This document shows positions 1-6,351 of a DNA stretch of 8,663 bases, in pieces. The stretch covers positions 1 through 8,663 of the forward strand of contig DEIP01000160.1 of the NCBI GenBank assembly GCA_002352605.1, read 5' to 3'. The translations under genes and the position numbers were made by a program. The notes under the pieces were generated by a model. The model worked only from the letters and a program-made list of their open reading frames with translations. It had not been told where the DNA came from and ran no database searches. The DNA is from Desulfobacteraceae bacterium UBA2771 (lineage in GTDB: Bacteria > Desulfobacterota > Desulfobacteria > Desulfobacterales > Desulfosarcinaceae). Numbering within the stretch: the stretch's first letter is position 1; every line of letters begins with the position of its first letter.

Positions 1-121
1 CGCATCTCAGCTTCAGCCCATCTTTGGCTGATACCTCACTCTCAAAAGCCTCGAAATAGCTTGCTATTCCTGTAGTTTTGCTCTCTCGGCTCAGCCAAAC
101 CTGGACCAAATCTGAGTGCCA
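1..121. repeat. Large imperfect palindrome, MITE-like
   Basis: Almost the whole first 120 bases fold back on themselves around a centre at 61-62. Matching arm segments, from inside out, are AATAGC (55-60) with GCTATT (63-68), CAAAA (43-47) with TTTTG (76-80), TTTGGCTGA (23-31) with TCAGCCAAA (91-99), and GCATCTCAG (2-10) with CTGAGTGC (112-119). Spacing between the two arms stays in register to within about one base. No coding capacity is visible. The layout fits a small non-autonomous palindromic element (MITE or REP-like unit). The left end may extend beyond the window, and no target-site duplication can be judged. Its right edge coincides with the point where the hicB homology begins. Confidence 0.6.
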
Positions 122-322
122 ATTCTGCGAAGTTATTTTTTCGCGAACCCTAAGAGAGGAGAAGATCCCGAAAAACCTTATTCTGGTAAATTCATTGTTC
201 GAATAGATCCAGAACTTCATAAAACAATTGCCATCCAAGCACGAAAAAACGGGAAAAGCCTTAACGCATGGGTGAATGACACGCTTCTAAAGAATATCAC
301 CCAACAATTACATTCACTCTGA
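116..322 (+). pseudogene. HicB-family antitoxin, C-terminal fragment
   Basis: The reading frame gives 68 residues. From about residue 15 it carries the hallmark end of HicB antitoxins: a GEDPEKPYSGKF linker, then a ribbon-helix-helix DNA-binding domain (RIDPELHKTIAIQA, then GKSLNAWVNDTL). HicB normally has an N-terminal RNase-H-like domain of about 55-60 residues that binds the HicA toxin, and this is missing. Weak similarity to the usual helix before the linker survives only back to about residue 5. An in-frame TGA at 113-115 sits directly before the possible GTG start, and no ribosome binding site is seen. No hicA-like gene is visible beside it. A short expressed RHH protein cannot be excluded, but a remnant truncated by the palindrome at 1-121 is the better reading. 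Confidence 0.7.
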
Positions 323-414
323 TGTCTAAAACCGGGACGCTTTTCTCTTTTTCAGCATAAAACTTCGCTTTTAACAAGACCTCATTGGTTTTGGGCGCCA
401 ATATCTGTAATAGG

Positions 415-566
415 AAGATGAGGGACGTCCTTGAAAAACTAAACGACTTCTTTTTTTGTGCTATATTTGAACGAGCATGCCGCGATTGGCCGGATTAGAC
501 GCACCCGGTTTTTATAGCGCATATTACAATTTCGATACGCTGCTTTGCAGAACCATTTGTCCGTGA
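415..566 (+). pseudogene. 5' remnant of a REP-associated Y1 transposase (RAYT)
   Basis: An ATG at 477 opens a frame that begins MPRLAGLDAPG. This matches the very conserved N-terminus of REP-associated tyrosine transposases (usually MPRxARLDAPG followed by HH and xRGxxR). After residue 11 the similarity ends: the frame continues with a Tyr-rich stretch and hits TGA at 564-566. The HUH motif and the catalytic tyrosine are therefore absent. The upstream part (415-476) holds the palindrome GGACGTCC (423-430) and an A+T-rich leader, which I take to be the left end of the element. About 29 codons remain of a protein that is normally 200-330 residues long. This is clearly not a functional transposase. 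Confidence 0.55.
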
Positions 567-582
567 TGCCGGGATGAAATGA

Positions 583-617
583 AATTCACCGCAGAGGTGC
601 AAAGATCGCAACGGTGA
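583..617. repeat. Short dispersed-repeat-like sequence, possible weak terminator
   Basis: The run with CACCGCAGAGGTGC followed by AAAGATCGCA resembles a 'CACCGCAGAG-CGCAGAG' type sequence that recurs in many environmental proteobacterial genomes; this is from memory and was not searched. Its ends, TCACCG (586-591) and CGGTGA (612-617), are inverted repeats. On the minus strand the hairpin would lie just downstream of the lipoprotein gene ending at 626 and is followed by a modestly T-rich stretch. It could thus act as a weak terminator, but the 20-base loop makes that doubtful. Confidence 0.3.
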
Positions 618-625
618 TCAGGCCC

Positions 626-2233
626 TTAGTCATTGTAACCCTGAACGCGAATGGTTTGAATGGCATCCGGCCGAATATTAGCGAACTCAGGGACGTTGGC
701 CGCATGGGTGGTGGAGCTGAATTGCGACAAAAGCACGGGCGGGGTGTCGTTGCCGTGCGCATCGATGTGGGTCAGGAAAATTTCCGTGTACGGCGTGTTA
801 ACCTTTGAACTGAAAAGCAGCCATTTGCCATTGGGCGACCAGCTATGCCAGGAATTGAACAGCGCCCGGTTGCATTTCATTTTCCTGGCGATCCCGCCCT
901 GGCTGGGAATGATGAAAAGCCGGCTATCCGGCTGCAGCATGATTCCTGTTTTGCTTCGGGTATATACGATCCATTTCCCGTCCGGCGAGTATCTTGGAAA
1001 GTAATTGCTGAAACCGTTTTGGCTGGCCCCTTCAAGCGGTTCGGGAACACCACCTTTTCCATTGTTAAAGGGGATTCGAAAAAGATCGAATTGAATATTG
1101 TATTTCCGGTTCAGCTCATGGATGCCCTCATCTTTGATGAGCGGGACGACATGCGAAATATCATCATGGACCTCATTTTTGGTTTTTGCCCTGGAAAATA
1201 CGATGAATTTTTCATCCGGACTCCAGTTGGGATTGGCATGCACGAAATTGTAATCATCTGCTCCCGGCAATGGGTCGAACCGTTTTCCTTTTATCGAATA
1301 GACGGCAAGGATACCGTAAGTGGGGAAAAAAACTTGGGAAAACTGAAGATCATTGGTGATTAAGGCCAGTGATATTTCATTTGCCGAAGCGGCGACATAA
1401 TTGGCATGCGGGGACATTTTGCCAAACAGGCCTCTGCTCTTGGGAAGAATTCCGGCCCTTGGAAAATCGTTCCAGCTGATAAAATTATCCCCCGACAGCA
1501 AAATATTCTTCTCTACCGGTGTGACAAATTGGGCGCCATTGTCACCCTTGTAATTCATTTCCATGCTGAAGGTTTTGCCGTCGTTGGAAAAAATATGGCA
1601 GCTGGCACAAATCGGCATGTTTTCCATGACAACCCTGGGTTGGTCATCTGATGAGATGTCGCCGATACACCATCTCATTTGATCAAAATTTTTCGTGGAA
1701 AAGGGCAGTGGCACCTGCCGGAAAAAAATCGAGGCGCCCACCGGATCGGCCGCGGTTGAGATGGCAATGGTGTCTCGGGACGTGACCTGCGGCGTATTGA
1801 TATCGCTGATGCCGGTTACCGAAATGTCCATCGGCGCAGCAATCGAGTTGGTTTTAAGCGTTTCCCACAGCACTTTGTCCGGCATCCAGGTGGTTTGGTG
1901 TAAAAGCACATAGATGGGTTTTTTCCGGTTGCGGAACCGGATGGTCAACAGCCAGTTGTTAGAATCCGTGTCGGCGTCTTTCCAAGTAAACACTGGGGGG
2001 GTAATATCCCGAGGGAAAACCGATTCATGATAGGGATAGGTGATGGTGAGTGTTGACGACTGAATATCGTTGGCCCCATGGGACAGGGTCCGGCCGACAA
2101 TCGCTTCAATTGTCTCTTCACCCCGATTCGTGCTATTGGTACCGCTGTCCCATACAAGGTCCCGTTGCACGGTGCAACTGAATAACAAGAACAATGCGGC
2201 AATGAAGAGCTGTCGTCTTACTAATGGTTTCAA
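626..2233 (-). CDS. Lipoprotein with TolB-like beta-propeller repeats and one haem c motif
   Basis: This 535-residue exported protein has an N-terminal signal with a lipobox ending LFSC, so Cys20 should be lipidated. The next residue is Thr, not Asp, which favours the outer membrane. The middle holds CASCH (residues 209-213), the CxxCH motif for covalent haem c, followed by SNDGK. WD40-like/PD40 (TolB-type) propeller blades are clear at about 333-348 (NPNWSPDEKFIVFSR), 411-426 (YFPRYSPDGKWIVYTR) and 462-476 (HSWSPNGKWLLFS). The C-terminus has HAANVPEF. Translation probably starts at TTG (2233): the signal peptide begins here and AAGGG lies 8 bases upstream; no in-frame ATG fits. Specific function is unknown; an envelope redox or sensing role is inference. 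It lies 104 bases after the FlgT-like gene and could share its transcript. Confidence 0.8.
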   Translation of the reverse strand: MKPLVRRQLFIAALFLLFSCTVQRDLVWDSGTNSTNRGEETIEAIVGRTLSHGANDIQSSTLTITYPYHESVFPRDITPPVFTWKDADTDSNNWLLTIRFRNRKKPIYVLLHQTTWMPDKVLWETLKTNSIAAPMDISVTGISDINTPQVTSRDTIAISTAADPVGASIFFRQVPLPFSTKNFDQMRWCIGDISSDDQPRVVMENMPICASCHIFSNDGKTFSMEMNYKGDNGAQFVTPVEKNILLSGDNFISWNDFPRAGILPKSRGLFGKMSPHANYVAASANEISLALITNDLQFSQVFFPTYGILAVYSIKGKRFDPLPGADDYNFVHANPNWSPDEKFIVFSRAKTKNEVHDDISHVVPLIKDEGIHELNRKYNIQFDLFRIPFNNGKGGVPEPLEGASQNGFSNYFPRYSPDGKWIVYTRSKTGIMLQPDSRLFIIPSQGGIARKMKCNRALFNSWHSWSPNGKWLLFSSKVNTPYTEIFLTHIDAHGNDTPPVLLSQFSSTTHAANVPEFANIRPDAIQTIRVQGYND

Positions 2234-2313
2234 AAAATTAACCCTTAACCTTAAGTTTGCGGAAAGCGGAAGGGATCAGTGACAAGGGCCCTTATATTTC
2301 GAGGGTTATATGA

Positions 2314-2328
2314 GCGGGCCATTCCCGC
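2314..2328 (-). terminator. Weak hairpin after the FlgT-like gene
   Basis: GCGGG (2314-2318) and CCCGC (2324-2328) form a five-pair hairpin with a five-base loop, 10 bases after the stop of the 375-aa gene. On the minus strand it is followed by TCATATAA rather than a T-tract. A competing fold pairs GGCCC (2288-2292) with GGGCC (2316-2320). It may attenuate transcription into the downstream lipoprotein gene, but it is not a canonical terminator. Confidence 0.25.
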
Positions 2329-2337
2329 GACGGTGGT

Positions 2338-3465
2338 TCAATTCAGGTGGCAGTCGACCCGATCCGGCGCGAAATCGACAACCTCAATATTTTTGTCACC
2401 CAGGCGCCGACCATCCAGTCGTTCGGCAAGTTCTTCGCTGGTTCCCTTAAATCGCAAATCGAGAATCAGTATTCCTCCGGTTTTGTTCCAGCCTTCCTTT
2501 TTGCTGGTGACGACCGGTTCAATGGATTCAATTTCCGCTTTAATCTGCTGATAAAGGCGAAACGCGTTAACACCGGTGATATGCAGTTTAAGGGGGGTGC
2601 CGTTATTCAGGTAATCTTGAAAGGATTCGGTGATTGCATCAACGAGATAATCATCCAGGGCTTTTTGAACCGCATCTTTGAGGGACAGGGTGGCGCCGGT
2701 AAGGGAACTGATGTGGGCGGCAACACCGTTTTTTACAACCGATCCCAGAAGCCGTCCGCTCTGACTCTGAATCACCTTGAGTTGAATGCTGGATTGGATG
2801 GACTTCAGGCCGCTTCCGGCATAGGCCTCCCCCACATCCTGGACGACCGCCTTCCCGATTATCACATACTGGGCGCCGAAGGATAGACCCAGGCTGGATG
2901 CCGCGGCAATGTTTCCTGCCAATGCCTGCCGGGCTTTGTTTTGGGATGCGATTTTTTCCAGTTGGACCATATCCACGAGTTCAAACCCTTTGGCCGCGAG
3001 GCGGGCATTGATCTCCGTTTCCGCAATCCGCATCTGCGGCCTCGACATACCCAGGTAATCCTCTTCAATCAGAACCATGAGCTTGGGGTTTTCCAGGTTC
3101 TCCAAAAGGATTTTCATCGCGATAAGGTCATCTTTAATTTTATCCAGTGAAACGGTTGATCGGATATAAACCGAAAATTGCTTGTTCGTTAATTCCTCCT
3201 TCAACAGGGTATAATGGGTAATATATCCCTGGGTGCGCGAGAGGATTTTATCTTTTTTAAGGACGAAATTAGATACTTCGGTTTCGGCTCGAATGAAAAC
3301 ACCCACGGCCTCTTCCACCGCGGCTCGCTGTGCCTTCCGGATGGCATCTGCTTTGGAAATGAAACTGATGCCTTCGGTTTCCACGGTTTTCTCGGCAGCG
3401 AAAACGGTGATTGCGGTTAGCCACATCGTACCTATCGCAAAAAGGAGAAAAAAGACATTTTTCAT
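2338..3465 (-). CDS. Secreted protein with FlgT-like N-terminal domain
   Basis: This 375-residue protein has a Sec signal peptide (hydrophobic 4-22, likely cut after VFA at residue 23) and no lipobox, so it should be periplasmic. Residues about 27-108 match the FlgT N-terminal/LPP20 type fold: VETEG, then an Ala-rich helix (AIRKAQRAAVEEAVG), a TEV segment, GYITHY and a closing beta strand. The middle part (about 126-245, starting NPKLMVLIEED) alternates strands and helices like a FlgT-M or TolB-N domain. The last part (about 290-375) looks like a third alpha/beta domain. FlgT in Vibrio is an H-ring protein of the flagellar basal body. Here no flagellar gene is near, so a related envelope scaffold is inferred. 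Its ATG overlaps the stop of the preceding gene (TAATG), indicating translational coupling. Confidence 0.75.
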   Translation of the reverse strand: MKNVFFLLFAIGTMWLTAITVFAAEKTVETEGISFISKADAIRKAQRAAVEEAVGVFIRAETEVSNFVLKKDKILSRTQGYITHYTLLKEELTNKQFSVYIRSTVSLDKIKDDLIAMKILLENLENPKLMVLIEEDYLGMSRPQMRIAETEINARLAAKGFELVDMVQLEKIASQNKARQALAGNIAAASSLGLSFGAQYVIIGKAVVQDVGEAYAGSGLKSIQSSIQLKVIQSQSGRLLGSVVKNGVAAHISSLTGATLSLKDAVQKALDDYLVDAITESFQDYLNNGTPLKLHITGVNAFRLYQQIKAEIESIEPVVTSKKEGWNKTGGILILDLRFKGTSEELAERLDGRRLGDKNIEVVDFAPDRVDCHLN

Positions 3466-4184
3466 TATTTCAAGCCTTCCAGGCTATCGACCTGTCCTTG
3501 AAAAGCAGGATCAAGATCGATACTATTTCGAAAAAGCTGTTTGGCCTCCGCCTTGTTGCCTTGATCAAGGGCTTCCAGTCCTTTTGAAAAGGAAAGAGCC
3601 GCCTTCATGTTACTTTCCCACCCGGTGGCCGTCGGTATCAATACGACACGGAGTGAATCCGCTATTTTTTTTGCCAGTTTTCCTTCGAGCACCATGAAGC
3701 TGTTACTGCTTCCGGTAATGGACTCGGAGACGATCATCTCGCTGGTTTCAACCTTGATGATCCTAACATCCATACGAACCCTGTCACCGATAACCATAAA
3801 CGACCCGAATGCGATGCTCTGGGCGCCCAAAATTTTGCCGACCCTGACGGCAGTAGACGGGTCGACGCTTCCCCCCTGGCTCAGGGCAACCTCTTTTAAG
3901 AGGGACTCAATTTTACTCCTTTCGATCAGTTTCAGGGCACTTCCGTTTTTGTTCAGATCGGTAATCAGCATCGCGGAAAGTCCTTTGCTCAGCGGTGCGA
4001 AATGATCCGGATCGGTTACCGAGTTATTTTCAAAAGGCAATATGGCCAGGGTTTTGGGTGCCTGACCGTCGGCAACCGGTCTCATCTCCTTCCGTGGGGT
4101 ATCGGGTGTTGCCGCGCAACCGATGAAAAAAAACACCGCGTAGAGCCCAATCAGGACCACCGGACAGGATCGGTTCGTTTTCAT
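3465..4184 (-). CDS. CsgG/FlgO-like lipoprotein with C-terminal TPR
   Basis: This 239-residue protein has a lipoprotein signal with lipobox FIGC (Cys23, followed by Ala, favouring the outer membrane). Residues about 44-158 form a TolB-N/CsgG/FlgO-type alpha/beta domain: KTLAILPFENNS, then SKGLSAMLITDL, LIERSKIESLLKE, the GGSVDP loop, and VGKILGAQSIAFGSF. Residues about 195-228 form one TPR-like helical pair (GLEALDQGNKAEAKQLF). FlgO and LpoB-type relatives sit on the inner face of the outer membrane and assist ring or synthase complexes. The curli channel CsgG itself is longer and has transmembrane hairpins, which I do not see here. It is a clear paralogue of the 413-aa neighbour. The start ATG has only a weak AAGG upstream; the gap to the preceding gene is 38 bases, so co-transcription is likely. 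Confidence 0.78.
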   Translation of the reverse strand: MKTNRSCPVVLIGLYAVFFFIGCAATPDTPRKEMRPVADGQAPKTLAILPFENNSVTDPDHFAPLSKGLSAMLITDLNKNGSALKLIERSKIESLLKEVALSQGGSVDPSTAVRVGKILGAQSIAFGSFMVIGDRVRMDVRIIKVETSEMIVSESITGSSNSFMVLEGKLAKKIADSLRVVLIPTATGWESNMKAALSFSKGLEALDQGNKAEAKQLFRNSIDLDPAFQGQVDSLEGLK

Positions 4185-4222
4185 ATTCTGGCTGCCTTAG
4201 TTTGTGTTTGGATGGGGAAACG

Positions 4223-5464
4223 TTAATGTCCGCCGCCGCCGCCACCACCGCCCAGGCCGGTTTCTTCCGCTACCTGGTCCGCCGCTATCTGATTTTCAAT
4301 CGCGTGATCGACGGTGGTTTCCGCCATGCTGGTGATCTCCGCTGCCGTCATAGCGGCAAGCTGTCCGATCGTTGGTGATGATCCACCCGGACACGCTTCG
4401 TGACCATTTTGGGCAAGTTTGAACTGTGGATCTTCCCGAAGTGCCTTGGCAAACAGATTTTTTGCGTTCTCCCAATGTCCGGCATCCAATGCGTCGAGCG
4501 CCAATCCATAATGCAAAGCAGCGCTATAATTTTTGGTATGCGGGGTGCCGATGGCGGCTTTTTCCTCATCCGTCAGTTCAACGCCCATGATCTGGGCGGT
4601 ATCCAGGACGATCCCTTTGGGTATTTCAAAAAAAGCGGCTTTGCTAATGGTTGCCGTCGTCGTCCCCTTTATTTTGCCGGTGCTTGAAGAAGCAAGGGTC
4701 GTGGCAACCTGAATGTCGCCGGACAATGTCCCAACCACCAGGTTTTCGGCCCCAATCAGTCGTCCAACCCTGGGCGCCGTCTTTTGGTCCACGATGCCGG
4801 TCTGACCCAGTTTCATCTCCTGCAACAGCGCCTGCATACGGATACGCTCCACAATGGTCAAGGAATTGATCTTTGAGAGGTCGGAAATCACCATGGCAGC
4901 TAGTCCTTTTTGGAAGCCTTGCAATTCCTTATTTTGGGAGACATCTTTATAATAGCAGACCGCAACCGTGGATTCATCCAATTTTTCATTCCGCATCTCA
5001 TTCTCATTGGCGATGGCCTGCTTAGCCGCCCGCTGACTGTCGGCAATCTGGATGAGGGTCGTTAATCGTTTGATTTCCGATTCAACCAGAGGGCGGTTTG
5101 GGTCATTTAGTCCCTGCCACACGTCAATCGCTTTGCTGTATTTCTCTTTGTTTATATAAGCCAGTCCGAGATATAAAACAGCATAAGGCTCGCCGGGTTG
5201 TATTTCAATAGTTTTTTCAAGGGTATCAATTGCTTCATCGATACGCCCGGTTTTAAGGTAAGCAAATCCAAGCTTACTTCTTTCTCTTACCGAATCTGGA
5301 TTTTCAGCCACATAGTCCTTAAGGATCGGAATTGCCGCACTGTAATTTTCCTGGCTAAGCATAACCTCAACCTTCATGAGATCCATCGTCGTGCAACCGG
5401 TAAAAAACAATACCGCAAGTAAAACAGACAACCACATTATTGAAATTTTTTTCTGCGTCGACAT
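4223..5464 (-). CDS. TPR plus CsgG/FlgO-like lipoprotein with poly-Gly-His tail
   Basis: This 413-residue lipoprotein has lipobox FTGC (Cys24). Residues about 33-118 form two to three tetratricopeptide repeats (NYSAAIPILKDYV, GRIDEAIDTLEKTIEIQP, EKYSKAIDVWQGL). A charged helix follows at about 128-162. Residues about 163-300 hold the CsgG/FlgO-like domain (STVAVCYYKDVS, FQKGLAAMVISDL, TIVERIRMQALLQE, GRLIGAENLVVGTL). Another TPR-like pair lies at 313-348. The C-terminus ends in eight glycines and a histidine (405-413). TPRs suggest a protein-binding role; the CsgG-like part suggests an outer-membrane assembly role. AGGAG sits 6-7 bases before the ATG, confirming the start. A promoter candidate lies just upstream. 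It is a paralogue of the next gene, which lacks the N-terminal TPRs. Confidence 0.8.
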   Translation of the reverse strand: MSTQKKISIMWLSVLLAVLFFTGCTTMDLMKVEVMLSQENYSAAIPILKDYVAENPDSVRERSKLGFAYLKTGRIDEAIDTLEKTIEIQPGEPYAVLYLGLAYINKEKYSKAIDVWQGLNDPNRPLVESEIKRLTTLIQIADSQRAAKQAIANENEMRNEKLDESTVAVCYYKDVSQNKELQGFQKGLAAMVISDLSKINSLTIVERIRMQALLQEMKLGQTGIVDQKTAPRVGRLIGAENLVVGTLSGDIQVATTLASSSTGKIKGTTTATISKAAFFEIPKGIVLDTAQIMGVELTDEEKAAIGTPHTKNYSAALHYGLALDALDAGHWENAKNLFAKALREDPQFKLAQNGHEACPGGSSPTIGQLAAMTAAEITSMAETTVDHAIENQIAADQVAEETGLGGGGGGGGH

Positions 5465-5501
5465 GGTTTTCTCCTGGGTTTAAGGTATGGATGATACATG
5501 A

Positions 5502-5531
5502 ATTTTATTTTTCTTGAGATACGTATGGCAA
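5502..5531 (-). promoter_or_regulatory. Sigma70-like promoter candidate for the lipoprotein operon
   Basis: Read on the minus strand, TTGCCA (5531-5526) and TAAAAT (5507-5502) are separated by 18 bases, each one mismatch from consensus. Transcription would start near 5495, giving a leader of about 30 bases before the ATG at 5464. A TTGACA at 5549-5544 lies just upstream but has no good -10 partner. A 15-base dyad, ATCGAC-GAT-GTCGAT (5549-5563), sits directly upstream and could be an operator. Confidence 0.4.
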
Positions 5532-5583
5532 AATGGTGTTATGTGTCAATCGACGATGTCGATACCGGATATGGTGTGTTTGG

Positions 5584-6192
5584 CTAGGGAAGGGTTTTTA
5601 ATTTTTTATAGTCGATGGCTTCAGCGTATTTTATTAATTCCGTTTTGGTGACACCACTTCCTTCAATGCTGATGAGGAAACGGCCGGCAACCATGATTTG
5701 AATGTCGCCTTGTTTTTCTGAGGGTTTATATTTAACGATCGCTTTCTGGCGAGCGATTTTTTCCATTTTCCCACCGTCTGATACGGCAAAGGCCGGGTTG
5801 GTGAACATCATCATCATTCCCTGTATCATCGGAGAATCGGTAACGATGGTAACCGACACCGAACGGTTCCCTTTCTCATATTGGCGCTGGGCCGAAACAC
5901 CGCCGAAAATGCCTGCTCCCGCGGCCTGGGATGTGGTATCTTCGGCCGTCCATCCCTTCAGCGGGTTGGGCAGAAAAGATTCCAGGCTCCCGCCTTTTTT
6001 CTGTTGAATCAACTGGGTAGCATAATTAAGGTTCGAGACGGCTTCGGTGTATTCTCCATTTTGGTAATACTCCAATGCCTCATTGATCGAAGTGGTGACG
6101 TCATCCCCGTAAGCCGTTCCGGCAGATAAGATCAGCACCATCGCCATTGCCAAGGTGGCGCCTTTTACTGTGTTCCGATATTGTTTGTCCAT
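5584..6192 (-). CDS. Periplasmic protein of unknown family with short TPR-like helices
   Basis: I do not recognise the family of this 202-residue protein. It has a Sec signal peptide (basic start, hydrophobic 12-25, likely cut after AYG at 29). Residues 33-63 form a helical pair like a single TPR (INEALEYYQNGEYTEAVSNL). Next come a conserved-looking PNPLKGW segment (75-81), a Gly/Ala-rich turn, and an antiparallel beta-rich part with strands at about 111-117, 151-156, 163-168 and 171-176. A run of four methionines (126-129) lies between. The ending (TKTELIKYAEAIDYKKL) resembles small periplasmic proteins that bind an inner pocket or partner; that is inference. It lies 119 bases before the CsgG-like lipoprotein genes in the same direction, so it may work with them. 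The ATG has only a weak GGATGAG before it; an in-frame TGA lies a few codons upstream. Confidence 0.7.
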   Translation of the reverse strand: MDKQYRNTVKGATLAMAMVLILSAGTAYGDDVTTSINEALEYYQNGEYTEAVSNLNYATQLIQQKKGGSLESFLPNPLKGWTAEDTTSQAAGAGIFGGVSAQRQYEKGNRSVSVTIVTDSPMIQGMMMMFTNPAFAVSDGGKMEKIARQKAIVKYKPSEKQGDIQIMVAGRFLISIEGSGVTKTELIKYAEAIDYKKLKTLP

Positions 6193-6234
6193 CTCATCCG
6201 GTTTTCAGAATCTACCCCAACGGATAAATTTTGA

Positions 6235-6253
6235 GGGTCGCCTTTCACGACCG
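6235..6253. other. Short hairpin in the leader of the 202-aa gene
   Basis: GGTCG (6236-6240) and CGACC (6248-6252) are perfect inverted repeats separated by seven bases, about 45 bases upstream of the start at 6192. It could be an operator or leader hairpin. No T-tract follows on either strand, so a terminator is unlikely. Confidence 0.25.
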
Positions 6254-6258
6254 TTAAG

Positions 6259-6290
6259 AAAAAATAGATAATCGCACCTGAATTCAGTGC
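6259..6290 (-). terminator. Possible terminator of the phosphofructokinase gene
   Basis: On the minus strand, GCACTG (6290-6285) and CAGGTGC (6280-6274) form a six-pair stem with one bulged base around an AATT loop, about 60 bases after the stop at 6352. Six Ts follow at 6264-6259, nine bases beyond the stem. The gap makes this a poor intrinsic terminator, but it is the only candidate between the two genes. Confidence 0.3.
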
Positions 6291-6351
6291 CCTTACAATG
6301 AATGACGCCTCCTTAGACCGACTGCTTTCATCGCATACCTGCACCGGAAAC

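Larger units (their letters stand above)
323..625. other. Gene-free stretch between hicB fragment and lipoprotein gene
   Basis: No intact gene is visible in this stretch of about 300 bases. It holds the transposase remnant (415-566) and the short repeat-like sequence at 583-617. The segment 323-414 shows no gene, hairpin or promoter that I can support. Confidence 0.6.

Noticed and set aside
845..1363. Plus-strand open frame of 172 codons
   Set aside because: Lies opposite the propeller repeats of the lipoprotein gene; its translation shows no domain.
2287..2321. Paired GGCCC and GGGCC segments as a strong cruciform or terminator
   Set aside because: Only five pairs with a long loop, competing with the hairpin at 2314-2328 and lacking a T-tract.
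2331..2342. GGTGGTTCAA shared with the phosphofructokinase promoter region (about 8584-8593)
   Set aside because: Only a ten-base match; one copy covers a gene stop and the other a promoter spacer, so chance is the likely cause.
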